Counted from the stretch's first letter, positions 39,356-48,025 are shown. The stretch: DNA of 64,000 nucleotides from Desulfobacterales bacterium RIFOXYA12_FULL_46_15 (GCA_001799395.1 MGTJ01000006.1:1-64000); one strand, 5' to 3'. Numbers and translations: made by a program. Notes: generated by a model not told the origin, from the letters alone.

Positions 39356-40502
39356 CATGGATGCTTTTTTTGCCTCTGTCGAACAAAGAGACAACCCGGC
39401 CCTTAAACACAAGCCGGTGATTGTGGCTGGAAATTCAGAAAGAAGCGTGGTTTCAACTGCAAGCTATGAAGCCAGAAAATTCGGTATACGTTCCGCCATG
39501 CCGGTATTCCAGGCAAAGCTGAAATGCGAAGGCCTTATTATCGTCCCCGGAAACATGAAAAAATACAAGAGCGATTCCAAAAAAATCATGGACATCCTGT
39601 CTCAATTTTCTCCCCTGGTGGAACCGGTTTCAATTGATGAGGCCTATGTTGATATTACCGGGTGTGAAAGGCTTTTCGGATCTTCCCAGGATATGGCCCG
39701 TACCATCAAAAAAAAAATTGAGGCTGAACTTTCCCTGACAAGTTCCATCGGCATTGCACCCATTAAATTCTTATCTAAAATCGCCTCAGGCCTGAACAAA
39801 CCCGATGGGTTGACAATTATCACAAAACCCGAAATCTCAGCTTTTCTGGCTGCTCTGCCTATTCAAAAAGTGCCTGGTGTGGGAAGTTCGGCCATGAGAC
39901 ACATGGACATAATGAAGATCCGATATCTTGGGGATATAAAAAAATATTCCCCCCGGATTCTCACCCTGAAATTCGGGAAAATGGGTCCCCGTCTTTTAGA
40001 GCTTGCCAACGGTATTGATCCGTCAAAGGTCGAGACCGATCATGAAAGAAAATCCATATCCAGTGAAACAACCCTTCCAAATGATATTTCTGATTTTGAA
40101 GCCATTAAAAGCATCCTGCTTGACAGGTCTCAAACCGTGGGAAGGGATTTGAGAAAAAAAAGCCTTTTGTGTGAAACTATTTTTATTAAATTAAAATTCT
40201 CTGATTTCTCCCAGATCACCAGGAGTAAGACACTGAATACACCGGTTTGCTCCTCTGCTGCAATTTTTAATGAGGCTTTGGCCCTGTACCGGAAAATCGA
40301 ATTAAAAAAGAAAATCAGGCTAGTGGGGATAGGGGTAACCTCTCTTAAAGGCAAAGATATGCCGGTGCAGATGCAATTGATAGGAAAAGAGAATCTGCCG
40401 GAAAAACAATGGGAATCCGTAGACAAGGCAGTTGATTCAATTATGGAAAAATTCGGCAGCGATATTATCAGAAAAGCCGCACTGAATGAACCATCCGATT
40501 AA
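39339..40502 (+). CDS. dinB: DNA polymerase IV (Y family)
   Basis: Error-prone translesion polymerase, 387 residues. The catalytic carboxylates are D6/D8 (HIDMDAFFASVEQ) and D100/E101 (SIDEAYVD). Fingers, thumb with helix-hairpin-helix (LPIQKVPGVGSSAMRHM) and the little-finger domain follow. I see no clear C-terminal beta-clamp motif. It is coupled to the PilZ gene by a 17-nt overlap, an odd association, and no LexA-type box was recognised upstream. Confidence 0.95.
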   Translation: MILHIDMDAFFASVEQRDNPALKHKPVIVAGNSERSVVSTASYEARKFGIRSAMPVFQAKLKCEGLIIVPGNMKKYKSDSKKIMDILSQFSPLVEPVSIDEAYVDITGCERLFGSSQDMARTIKKKIEAELSLTSSIGIAPIKFLSKIASGLNKPDGLTIITKPEISAFLAALPIQKVPGVGSSAMRHMDIMKIRYLGDIKKYSPRILTLKFGKMGPRLLELANGIDPSKVETDHERKSISSETTLPNDISDFEAIKSILLDRSQTVGRDLRKKSLLCETIFIKLKFSDFSQITRSKTLNTPVCSSAAIFNEALALYRKIELKKKIRLVGIGVTSLKGKDMPVQMQLIGKENLPEKQWESVDKAVDSIMEKFGSDIIRKAALNEPSD

Positions 40503-40512
40503 TGGAGGGTGT

Positions 40513-40794
40513 ATGACACAGAAGATCAGGATCAGGGTGAGAATCACGGGCAGGGTCCAGGGAGTTTTTTTCAGGTTAAAAACAAAACAGGAGGCGGACC
40601 GGATAGGCATAAACGGTTGGGTCAGAAACATAGCCGATGGGTCGGTGGAAGCTTTATTTGAAGGTGATCCTGAAAAAGTGACGCAAATGGCCCGTTGGTG
40701 CGAAAAAGGCCCTTCTCTTTCCAGAGTTGACCATGTTAATACAGAAACCGAAACAAACCTGTCAAATTTTCAGACTTTTGATATCCTGTATTAA
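40513..40794 (+). CDS. acyP: Acylphosphatase
   Basis: A 93-residue enzyme hydrolysing acyl phosphates such as acetyl or carbamoyl phosphate. The catalytic Arg21 (GRVQGVFFR) and Asn39 (GINGWVRN) match the family positions. The ATG at 40513 has GGAGGG about 6 nt upstream; the frame runs back to 40486, but that part overlaps dinB. It begins 10 nt after dinB. Confidence 0.94.
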   Translation: MTQKIRIRVRITGRVQGVFFRLKTKQEADRIGINGWVRNIADGSVEALFEGDPEKVTQMARWCEKGPSLSRVDHVNTETETNLSNFQTFDILY

Positions 40795-40828
40795 AAGCAG
40801 GACTTCCGGGGACTGATTTCTTTTTTGC

Positions 40829-40870
40829 TTGATTTACATCAAGGAATATCTTGTTCATACCAGGTAATTT
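40829..40870 (+). promoter_or_regulatory. FNR-type operator and promoter for hdrCB
   Basis: TTGAT-TTAC-ATCAA at 40829-40842 is a perfect two-fold FNR/CRP-family half-site pair with the 4-nt spacer of FNR. A TAATTT hexamer at 40865-40870 would start RNA near 40877, which puts the box centre (40835.5) at -41.5, the classic class II activator position. A second palindrome, TTTGATCAAA, lies at 40868-40877. The regulator is not in the window. Confidence 0.55.
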
Positions 40871-40945
40871 GATCAAACAGGTTGACGAAAAAAATAATTA
40901 TCTGTTCAGCATAACCCGGCAATATACCGGCAAGGAGCTTGTCCT

Positions 40946-41500
40946 ATGGATACGATTGAGATCATTGAAACTTCAGGCGATTTTGCGAAACAGGTTGAAA
41001 AACTGAGCCATGCGAATCTGAACCGGTGCTGGCATTGTCTTGCCTGCAGCGGTGGATGCCCGTTTGCAGAAGATATGGACTTTCTTCCCAATGTAATCAT
41101 CCGGATGATTCAATTCGGATTAAAGGAAAAAGTATTAAAGAGTTCAACCATCTGGTTGTGTGTGGGATGTAATACCTGTTCCATGGAATGCCCCAATGCC
41201 GTGGATATGGCAGCCATCATGGATTCGCTGAGGCAAATGGCAATTTTGGAACATTACCTGATTGCCGAACCCGGTATTTTATCCTTTCACAATTCGGTTA
41301 TCAATTCCATCTTCCGGCACGGCCGGACCCATAAACTTGAAATCATGATGAAATATAAAATTGCTGAAAAAGACCTGTTTTCAGACTTTAATCTGGGGCT
41401 CAAAATGCTGGCTAAAAAGAAACTGGATCTTCTGCCGTCCAAGGTTAAGGACAAAAAAGGAATTAAATCTCTTTTCAACCTGTCCGGAGGGATATCATGA
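40946..41500 (+). CDS. HdrC-like iron-sulfur protein
   Basis: A 184-residue ferredoxin-type subunit of a heterodisulfide-reductase-like complex. Two full [4Fe-4S] motifs are visible: C28-C31-C34-C38 and C72-C75-C78-C82. The chain continues with a basic C-terminal tail. It should pass electrons to the HdrB-like partner encoded next with a 4-nt overlap. In sulfate reducers such subunits occur in several electron-confurcating or quinone-linked complexes. No HdrA, MvhD or QmoC gene is adjacent. Confidence 0.92.
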   Translation: MDTIEIIETSGDFAKQVEKLSHANLNRCWHCLACSGGCPFAEDMDFLPNVIIRMIQFGLKEKVLKSSTIWLCVGCNTCSMECPNAVDMAAIMDSLRQMAILEHYLIAEPGILSFHNSVINSIFRHGRTHKLEIMMKYKIAEKDLFSDFNLGLKMLAKKKLDLLPSKVKDKKGIKSLFNLSGGIS

Positions 41501-42369
41501 CCCTTAAAGACTTAAGCTATTTTCCAGGATGTTCCCTTGCCACCACGGCCAAAGAAAACAATGCATCCTTAAAATCATTTCTCGCACATTTTGATATCAC
41601 TGTTTCTGAAATAGATGACTGGAACTGCTGCGGTTCTTCATCCACCCACAGTGTAAATAAAAAACTGGCCCTGTCCCTTGCAGCACGGAACCTTTTTCTT
41701 GCCCCGCCGGATAAGCCCCTGCTGATTGCCTGCCCGGGATGTTATCTCAGGCTGAGTCATGCAAAAATGGAATTAAACGACTCTAAAGAAAAAGCAAAAG
41801 AATATGAAGATCATTTTAAAAAACCGTTTCACAAAGATATTCAATTGCTCCATTTTTTTGAACTGCTGGTGAAAATGAACGGCAAAGGCCTGTTGAAAGG
41901 TCTGGGCGGCCGGCTCAAGGGGCTGAAAATCGCGCCTTATTATGGCTGTATGCTGGCAAGACCGCCAAAAATGAATAAACAGAAAAATCATTACGGCCTT
42001 ATTGAAAAAACCATGGCTGCCCTTGGCGGAGATCCTGTTCAATGGCCTTTTCTATCCACCTGCTGCGGGACCTTTTTATCGGTCAGCAAGCCCGGGATAT
42101 CGGAAAAACTCGTCAACAGGATCATGCAGGGCGCCATAAAATCCGGGGCTGAATGCATTGTCACGGCCTGTGCCATGTGCCATCTGAACCTGGAAATCCG
42201 GTGCAGACCGGAAAACCGGTTGCCGGTATTTCATTTTTCAGAAGTTCTCTCCCTGGCCCTTGAAAAAAATGCTTCAAAAAACTGGTTCAAGCGCCATTTG
42301 ATCAACCCTGAGCCATTGATGGAAAAACGGCAGCTCATCTTGTGCCGGGCCCCTATAAAAGGAGAATAA
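41497..42369 (+). CDS. HdrB-like protein with two CCG domains
   Basis: A 290-residue catalytic-type subunit with two cysteine-rich CCG domains: C12, C44-C45-G46, C79-x2-C82, and C151, C189-C190-G191, C225-x2-C228. Both sets are complete, so both non-cubane [4Fe-4S] clusters that cleave disulfides in HdrB could form. The natural disulfide or thiol substrate in this organism is unknown. The gene converges with the selenoprotein gene, with only 13 nt between stops and no hairpin. Confidence 0.92.
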   Translation: MTLKDLSYFPGCSLATTAKENNASLKSFLAHFDITVSEIDDWNCCGSSSTHSVNKKLALSLAARNLFLAPPDKPLLIACPGCYLRLSHAKMELNDSKEKAKEYEDHFKKPFHKDIQLLHFFELLVKMNGKGLLKGLGGRLKGLKIAPYYGCMLARPPKMNKQKNHYGLIEKTMAALGGDPVQWPFLSTCCGTFLSVSKPGISEKLVNRIMQGAIKSGAECIVTACAMCHLNLEIRCRPENRLPVFHFSEVLSLALEKNASKNWFKRHLINPEPLMEKRQLILCRAPIKGE

Positions 42370-42382
42370 AAATGACTATGAT

Positions 42383-43012
42383 TCATTTTTTATCCTGTTT
42401 CTTTAAAACAGCTTTCAGCACGGCGGTATGAACATCCGCGGCCATATGAACCGGGCTTTTCCCCCACAAAGGATCCCAGGCTGCCGGATCGGCCGAGCAG
42501 ACAAACTGGACCTCAAGGCCGAATCGTGTCAATGCGTCTTCAATGGGCAGACCCTTCATTTCTTCGGCCGCGTGCCAGGTGGCCCCGCAGGGCGCCCCTT
42601 TCAAAACCCGGATGTCCTTAATCACACCCTTTTCCGTGGTCACTTCAATTTCAGGCGTTCCAAAAAACTCTCCATAATCCCCAAGACAGACCTGTCTTGC
42701 AAGGGAACATCAGGTGGGTGGGCAGACAGCCCTGCCCCGGGTATGCTTTTTGCCTGAAGCAATGACCGGGATATTCAATTTGTCACAAAGGAGACTTAAA
42801 TCTTCTGAAAGATCCCGGTTTTTGAAAAAGTCCATGACAAGATCGGCCTCCAGGGTTTCCGGCAGATAAGGGGAGGTATCATCCAGAACCGGCGGCAGGG
42901 GGATGTCAATATCTACGGTTTCGATAATGAACCGGCCCTGCCCGAATTCTTTGATGCCTTCTATTTTTGCCCGCCCGGACCCGTTCTGTTGGAAAATAAG
43001 TATCTTCTGCAT
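42383..43012 (-). CDS. Probable selenoprotein, DUF166-like, with in-frame TGA (Sec101)
   Basis: Two open segments on the minus strand, 43012-42713 and 42709-42386, are in the same frame and divided by one TGA at 42712-42710. Read through, they make one 209-residue protein: an N-terminal part ending RAVCPPT, then U101-C102-S-L, EFFGTPEIEV, and KGAPCGATWHAAEEMKGLP near the C-terminus. The second half alone lacks a good start. The CSL, FG-P and GAPCG pattern resembles DUF166/COG1810 proteins of unknown function as I recall them. A SECIS-like hairpin follows the TGA at the right distance. It starts 3 nt after a LUD-domain gene, so both are co-transcribed. A nonsense mutation is the alternative. 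Confidence 0.82.
42679..42712 (-). promoter_or_regulatory. Bacterial SECIS-like hairpin after in-frame TGA
   Basis: Seventeen bases after the TGA (42712-42710) the minus strand reads CAAGACAGGTCTGTCTTG (42699-42682), a perfect seven-pair stem closed by GGUC, with CCC/GGG pairing further out across a small bulge. The apical CAGGUCUG is identical to that of the E. coli fdhF SECIS element as I know it, where the loop lies 18 nt after its UGA. Position, loop sequence and stem all fit SelB recruitment. Confidence 0.82.
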
Positions 43013-43015
43013 TTA

Positions 43016-43669
43016 TTAAAATCCTAAATCTTCATTCACAAGGATAATCTTGATCCTGTGTTTTATAAAACTCTTTTCCGTAATTGTCCAGTAATTGCAG
43101 ATCCTGTCAGGGCTTTTGCAGTCCTGGCAGACCCCGGTCTCCCGGCAGGGTGTTTTCTTATCAAGATTCATTGCATTCACCGGAGCCGCATAGGTTTTAA
43201 CCCTGATCATGGCTTCTTCGATATCCCCGCAGATTTTATTTCTTCCAATTATCAGAAGTACATTTTTCGGCCCCCACATGATGGCTGCCACCCTGTTTCC
43301 GACCATATCCAGGTTCACGAGCTGTCCTGCTTCAGTAACGGCATTGGTGCCGGTGATAAAAAGATCCACCATCAGGGACCGCCTTCTTAAGTCCATCATC
43401 TCATCTTTTGAAAGGCTCTTATCAAAGGTATTGAGAACTTGAAGGTTCGGACGGTCCTTTAATTCATGAAAAAGTCCTGTGGCAACAAAAGACATGGACC
43501 CTCCCCAGGAAACGGTTTTAATGTCAAGTTTTGGAATTATTTCAGTTAATGCCGTTTCGCTCGCCTCTTTCGCATCTTTTGCAATAAAAACTTCAAAATT
43601 ATTTTTTTCAAGATTTTCTTTTACTACCCCAAGTTTCAGATTCCAGTAATTATCAATAGGATTTTTCAT
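43016..43669 (-). CDS. LUD-domain protein (LutC/YkgG-like) with C-terminal cysteines
   Basis: A 217-residue protein with the LUD core seen in lactate-utilisation proteins: a substrate-loop region TVSWGGSMSF, then TGTNAVTEAGQLVNLDMVGNR and WGPKNVLLIIGRNKI. The C-terminus adds a cysteine cluster (PCRETGVCQDCKSPDRICNYW) that could bind metal or Fe-S. Such proteins accompany lactate oxidation complexes, but no lutA/lutB partner is here. It is the first gene of a two-gene unit with the probable selenoprotein. Confidence 0.87.
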   Translation of the reverse strand: MKNPIDNYWNLKLGVVKENLEKNNFEVFIAKDAKEASETALTEIIPKLDIKTVSWGGSMSFVATGLFHELKDRPNLQVLNTFDKSLSKDEMMDLRRRSLMVDLFITGTNAVTEAGQLVNLDMVGNRVAAIMWGPKNVLLIIGRNKICGDIEEAMIRVKTYAAPVNAMNLDKKTPCRETGVCQDCKSPDRICNYWTITEKSFIKHRIKIILVNEDLGF

Positions 43670-43987
43670 TTTCCTTTCCTTTCATATCTCAAATTAATTA
43701 AATTTCCACTATTCTGCTTTAGTATACCTGCAAACCTGTTTTTCTTGCAATGATAAAAAAAATGCATTTTTCTGTTGACTAAAAGTTTTGTTCTTATTAA
43801 TGCATAGAGCATAAATTGAATTCATTAAATAATTACTATTTTTCACTCTCCCAAAGGACGTTTTCTGAACCTCATCTGATGATGGAAAAGAACGGCACTG
43901 TTAATTAAAGGCAATGCAGTAGTGAATTTCTGCATTCAGGTCCTGTTGAAATTATTAACCGTAAAACAGAGTCAAAGGAGATGAACC
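43670..43987 (+). promoter_or_regulatory. Divergent gap between LUD gene and acs
   Basis: This 318-nt AT-rich stretch holds no plausible gene. It must contain promoters for both directions. For acs the best pair is TTGACT (43775-43780) and TAATGC (43798-43803) with a 17-nt spacer, giving a leader of about 175 nt. No riboswitch or clear operator was recognised. Confidence 0.4.
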
Positions 43988-46018
43988 ATGAGCAAAAAAG
44001 AAGTCATCGAAACCACTGAAGCACAGATCGCAGTCCACTGGAAAGAAGAAGATTATTATTATCCGTCTACTAAATTCATTGCTCAAGCCAATCTTACAGA
44101 TGAGGAAATTTTTAAGAGGTTCAGCCTGGAGAATTTTCCTGATTATTTTACTGAATTTGCAGAACTTCTAACCTGGTACAAATACTGGGATGAGGTTCTG
44201 GATTCCAGTGATGCCCCCTGCTATAAATGGTTCAAAGGCGGACTTCTCAATGCCAGTTACAATTGCATTGACCGCCATCTTAAACATAATAAAAACAAAA
44301 CCGCCATCCATTTCGTGCCTGAACTGGAAGAAGAACCCATCCAGCATATCACTTACCAGGAACTTTATGTCAGGGTGAATGAATTTGCAGCCTTGTTAAG
44401 GGATTTTGCAGGATTGAAAAGAGGGGACAGGGTCACCGTTCACCTTCCCATGTCGGCCGAACTCCCCATCACCATGCTGGCCTGTGCAAGGCTTGGTGTC
44501 ATTCATTCCGTTGTATTCGGCGGATTTTCCGCCAGTGCCTGTGCAGACCGGATTGTGGATTCAAACTCCAGGGTTCTGATCACCATGGATGCCTATTCCA
44601 GGGCAGGAAAACCGTTAAACCACAAAATCAATGCCGATGATGCAGCCAGGCTCTCGGCCAAAGACGGACAGGTCGTGGACAAAGTCCTTGTCTGGCAGAG
44701 ATACCCGGGGAAATATTCATCAGACACCCCCATGGTCAAAGGACGGGACTTTTTTATCAATGAAGAACTGAAAAATTTTTATGGCAGAAGGATAGAACCT
44801 GAAAAAATGCTGTCTGAAGACCCGCTGTTTTTAATGTACACCAGCGGCACCACAGGCAAACCCAAGGGCGCCCAGCACGGTACCGGAGGGTATCTTGCCT
44901 ATGTTACGGCCATGTCCAAATATATTCAGGACATCCATCCTGAAGATGTATACTGGTGCATGGCCGATATCGGATGGATCACCGGCCATTCCTTTATCGT
45001 CTATGGCCCCCTTGCCCTGTGCGCATCCAGTGTGATTTATGAAGGCGTTCCCACCTATCCGGATGCCGGACGGTCCTGGAGAATCGCCCAGGAACTGGAT
45101 GTCAATATTTTTCATACCGCTCCCACAGCCATTCGGGCCTTAAGAAAGCTAGGGCCTGAGGAACCTGCCAAATACAATTATCATTTCAAACATATGACTA
45201 CGGTAGGTGAACCCATCGAGCCCGAAGTCTGGAAATGGTATGAGTCTGCCGTAGGTAAAGGGGAAGCCATTATTGTGGATACCTGGTGGCAGACGGAAAC
45301 CGGCGGTTTTCTCTGCAGCACGGTCCCGGGGCTGAATCCCATGAAACCCGGCAGTGCCGGACCGGGGGTTCCCGGTATCCACCCCATTATCCTGGATGAA
45401 GACGGCAATGAAATCACTGAGCCCGGTATTGCCGGCAATATCTGCATCCAAAACCCCTGGCCCGGAATGCTTCAGACCGTATGGGGAGACAGGGCCAGGT
45501 TTGTTAAAACCTATTTTGAAAAATACTGTAAAAACCCCAACAGCAAAGATTGGAGAGACTGGCCCTATCTGGCCGGTGATGCAGCCACACGATCCGAAGA
45601 CGGATATTACAGGATCCTGGGCCGGATCGACGATGTAATTAATGTATCCGGCCATCGTCTCGGAACAAAGGAAATCGAATCCGCTGCCATGGTGGTCGAA
45701 GAGGTTGCAGAGGCTGCGGTTGTCCCGGTTGCCCATGAGATTAAAGGAAAAGAACCCGATCTTTATATTGCCCTTAAAACAGGCGTAGCCCCCAGTGAAG
45801 AACTGGCACGGAAAATTTCCGATGCTATTTGCGAACAGATCGGTAAAATCGCAAAACCCAGAAAAGTCTGGCTTGTGCCGGATATGCCAAAAACAAGATC
45901 CGGAAAAATCATGAGACGGGTTCTGGGCGCAATTTCCAACAGGGGGGATGTAGGCAATGTCATGACCCTTGCGAATCCTGAAGTTGTAGAAGAGATCCGG
46001 AAAATGGTTCAAAAATAA
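43988..46018 (+). CDS. acs: Acetyl-CoA synthetase (AMP-forming)
   Basis: Activates acetate to acetyl-CoA through acetyl-AMP. The 676-residue protein has the full ANL layout: N-terminal ACS domain (WYKYWDEVLDSSDAPCYKWF), P loop MYTSGTTGKPKG, the DTWWQTETGG adenylate motif, the hinge GRIDDVINVSGHRLGT and the C-terminal PKTRSGKIMRR whose Lys is catalytic and a known acetylation target in the family. AAAGGAG stands 8 nt before the ATG. It heads an apparent uptake and activation operon with a PrpE-like ligase and a symporter. Confidence 0.93.
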   Translation: MSKKEVIETTEAQIAVHWKEEDYYYPSTKFIAQANLTDEEIFKRFSLENFPDYFTEFAELLTWYKYWDEVLDSSDAPCYKWFKGGLLNASYNCIDRHLKHNKNKTAIHFVPELEEEPIQHITYQELYVRVNEFAALLRDFAGLKRGDRVTVHLPMSAELPITMLACARLGVIHSVVFGGFSASACADRIVDSNSRVLITMDAYSRAGKPLNHKINADDAARLSAKDGQVVDKVLVWQRYPGKYSSDTPMVKGRDFFINEELKNFYGRRIEPEKMLSEDPLFLMYTSGTTGKPKGAQHGTGGYLAYVTAMSKYIQDIHPEDVYWCMADIGWITGHSFIVYGPLALCASSVIYEGVPTYPDAGRSWRIAQELDVNIFHTAPTAIRALRKLGPEEPAKYNYHFKHMTTVGEPIEPEVWKWYESAVGKGEAIIVDTWWQTETGGFLCSTVPGLNPMKPGSAGPGVPGIHPIILDEDGNEITEPGIAGNICIQNPWPGMLQTVWGDRARFVKTYFEKYCKNPNSKDWRDWPYLAGDAATRSEDGYYRILGRIDDVINVSGHRLGTKEIESAAMVVEEVAEAAVVPVAHEIKGKEPDLYIALKTGVAPSEELARKISDAICEQIGKIAKPRKVWLVPDMPKTRSGKIMRRVLGAISNRGDVGNVMTLANPEVVEEIRKMVQK

Positions 46019-46051
46019 ACTAAATATTTTTTCATTTCAGGAGGATTTTCT

Positions 46052-47953
46052 ATGTTCAACTTATATACGGACGCATATGAACGCTCCATGAAAGATCCTG
46101 ACGGGTTCTGGGGAACAGTTGCCGAAGACTGCCACTGGTATAAAAGATGGGACAAGGTTCTGGATGATTCCGACAAACCCTTTTACCGATGGTTCACAGG
46201 GGGTGAAACCAATACCTGCTACAATGCGGTTGATCTCCACGTGGACAACGGCATGGGAGATCAGACCGCCATTATTTATGACAGCCCGGTCACCAATGTC
46301 ATCAAAAAATATACATTTTCAGAACTGAAAGAACAGGTTTCAAAATTTAGCGGTGTTCTTTTTTCAAAAGGTGTCGCAAAGGGCGACAGGGTCATCATCT
46401 ATATGCCCATGATCCCGGAAGCCGTATTTGCCATGCTGGCCTGTGCCAGGATCGGGGCAGTCCATTCCGTGGTTTTCGGCGGGTTTGCCGCCAATGAACT
46501 GGCCACCCGCATCAATGATGCCAAGCCCAAAGTTATTGTGTCAGCATCCTGCGGTATTGAAATTAAAAAAGTCATAGAATATAAACCGCTTCTTGACAAG
46601 GCCATTGATCTTTCAGAGTCCAAGCCCGATGCCTGTATTATTGTCCAGAGACCCCAGGCAACTGCATCCATGAAGGACGGAAGGGATTTTGACTGGGCAA
46701 CGGAAATGGCAACAGCTGAGCCAAGGGATTGTGTCCCGGTTAAGGCTACCGACCCCTTATATATCCTCTACACCTCCGGCACCACAGGCCAGCCCAAAGG
46801 CGTAGTGCGGGATAACGGCGGCCATATGGTGGCCCTGAAATACACCATGGGCGCCATTTACGGGGTTGATAAAGGGGATGTTTACTGGGCCGCCTCCGAT
46901 ATCGGCTGGGTGGTGGGCCATTCCTATATTGTCTATGGCCCCCTGTTTAAAGGGTGCACCACCATTCTTTTTGAAGGAAAACCGGTGGGGACACCGGATG
47001 CGTCCACCTTCTGGCGGGTCATCTCCCAGCACAAGGTCAAAACCCTTTTTACTGCTCCTACCGCTTTTCGGGCCATTAAGAGGGAAGATCCCAAAGCCCT
47101 TTTAATGAAGAATTTTGATCTGTCCTGTTTTAATTATCTCTTCCTTGCCGGGGAAAGGCTGGACCCGGACACCCTGTCCTGGGCGGAAAATGCACTGAAA
47201 GTTCCGGTCATCGATCACTGGTGGCAGACAGAAACCGGCTGGGCCATTGCCGCCAACTGTGCCGGTCTTCACCAGTTTAAAATCAAACCCGGCTCTCCCA
47301 CAAAGCCGGCTCCGGGATGGAATCTTGCAGTTCTCGGGGCTGACGGCCATCAGATCAAACCCGGAGAAATCGGCGCCCTTGTAGCAAAATTGCCCCTTCC
47401 CCCCGGAACCCTGCCCACCCTCTGGCAGAATGACCAGCGCTATAAGGATTCTTATTTAAGAGAATTTCCGGGTTATTATGAAACAGCTGATGCCGGATTC
47501 ATTGATGAAGACGGATATGTCTTTGTAATGGCCAGGACCGACGATATTATCAATGTGGCCGGACACCGTCTTTCCACAGGCGCCATGGAAGAGGTCATTG
47601 CAGGTCATCCGGATGTGGCCGAATGTGCGGTCATGGGCGTGGCAGATGATCTGAAAGGACAGGTCCCGCTGGGCATGATGGTATTGAATGCCGGTGTGGA
47701 CAGAAATCCGGAAGACATTGTAAAAGAAGTGATCCACCTGGTAAGGGACAAAATCGGTCCGGTTGCTGCATTTAAAACCGCAACCATTGTCAAACGGCTG
47801 CCCAAAACCCGCTCCGGCAAGATCCTCCGGGGCACCATGAGATCCATAGCTGATAAAAAAGACTATAAGGTACCGGCTACCATAGATGATTATGCCATCC
47901 TGGATGAAATCGAAGAATCCCTCGGCAAAATCGGTTATGGCAAAAAAGCCTGA
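46052..47953 (+). CDS. Propionyl-CoA synthetase-like acyl-CoA ligase (PrpE type)
   Basis: A 633-residue AMP-forming ligase with YTSGTTGQPKG, DHWWQTETGW, RTDDIINVAGHRLSTG and PKTRSGKILRG. The CTTILFEGKPVGTPDAS and FTAPTAFRAIKREDP segments and the Trp in place of the second Gly after WWQTETG are typical of the PrpE/ACSS3 group, so propionate is the likely preferred acid, with acetate possible. It follows acs by 33 nt with AGGAGG before the start. The two ligases probably activate different short-chain acids imported by the symporter downstream. Confidence 0.9.
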   Translation: MFNLYTDAYERSMKDPDGFWGTVAEDCHWYKRWDKVLDDSDKPFYRWFTGGETNTCYNAVDLHVDNGMGDQTAIIYDSPVTNVIKKYTFSELKEQVSKFSGVLFSKGVAKGDRVIIYMPMIPEAVFAMLACARIGAVHSVVFGGFAANELATRINDAKPKVIVSASCGIEIKKVIEYKPLLDKAIDLSESKPDACIIVQRPQATASMKDGRDFDWATEMATAEPRDCVPVKATDPLYILYTSGTTGQPKGVVRDNGGHMVALKYTMGAIYGVDKGDVYWAASDIGWVVGHSYIVYGPLFKGCTTILFEGKPVGTPDASTFWRVISQHKVKTLFTAPTAFRAIKREDPKALLMKNFDLSCFNYLFLAGERLDPDTLSWAENALKVPVIDHWWQTETGWAIAANCAGLHQFKIKPGSPTKPAPGWNLAVLGADGHQIKPGEIGALVAKLPLPPGTLPTLWQNDQRYKDSYLREFPGYYETADAGFIDEDGYVFVMARTDDIINVAGHRLSTGAMEEVIAGHPDVAECAVMGVADDLKGQVPLGMMVLNAGVDRNPEDIVKEVIHLVRDKIGPVAAFKTATIVKRLPKTRSGKILRGTMRSIADKKDYKVPATIDDYAILDEIEESLGKIGYGKKA

Positions 47954-48000
47954 TAATTTCAAGATCAACCTTTAAACAAAAGTGAAGATGAGAGGGGCAG

Positions 48001-48025
48001 GAAGGAGGTGGTGGCTATGCCGTGA
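48001..48025 (+). other. Strong ribosome site followed by a two-codon frame
   Basis: In the 146-nt gap before the symporter, AAGGAGGTG (48002-48010) is followed seven nucleotides later by ATG-CCG-TGA (48017-48025), encoding only Met-Pro. The symporter has its own AAGGAG site before 48100. It may be a minimal leader frame, a remnant of a lost small gene, or chance. Confidence 0.3.

Noticed and set aside
42383-43012. Reading the two frames as a pseudogene or as two separate genes
   Set aside because: Both halves are in one phase, both read like one family, the second lacks a good start, and a SECIS-like hairpin sits at the right distance after the TGA.
44831-47968. Several long minus-strand frames opposite the ligase genes
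   Set aside because: They are mirror frames of strongly biased coding sequence, rich in Gly/His/Pro, with no ribosome sites or family resemblance.
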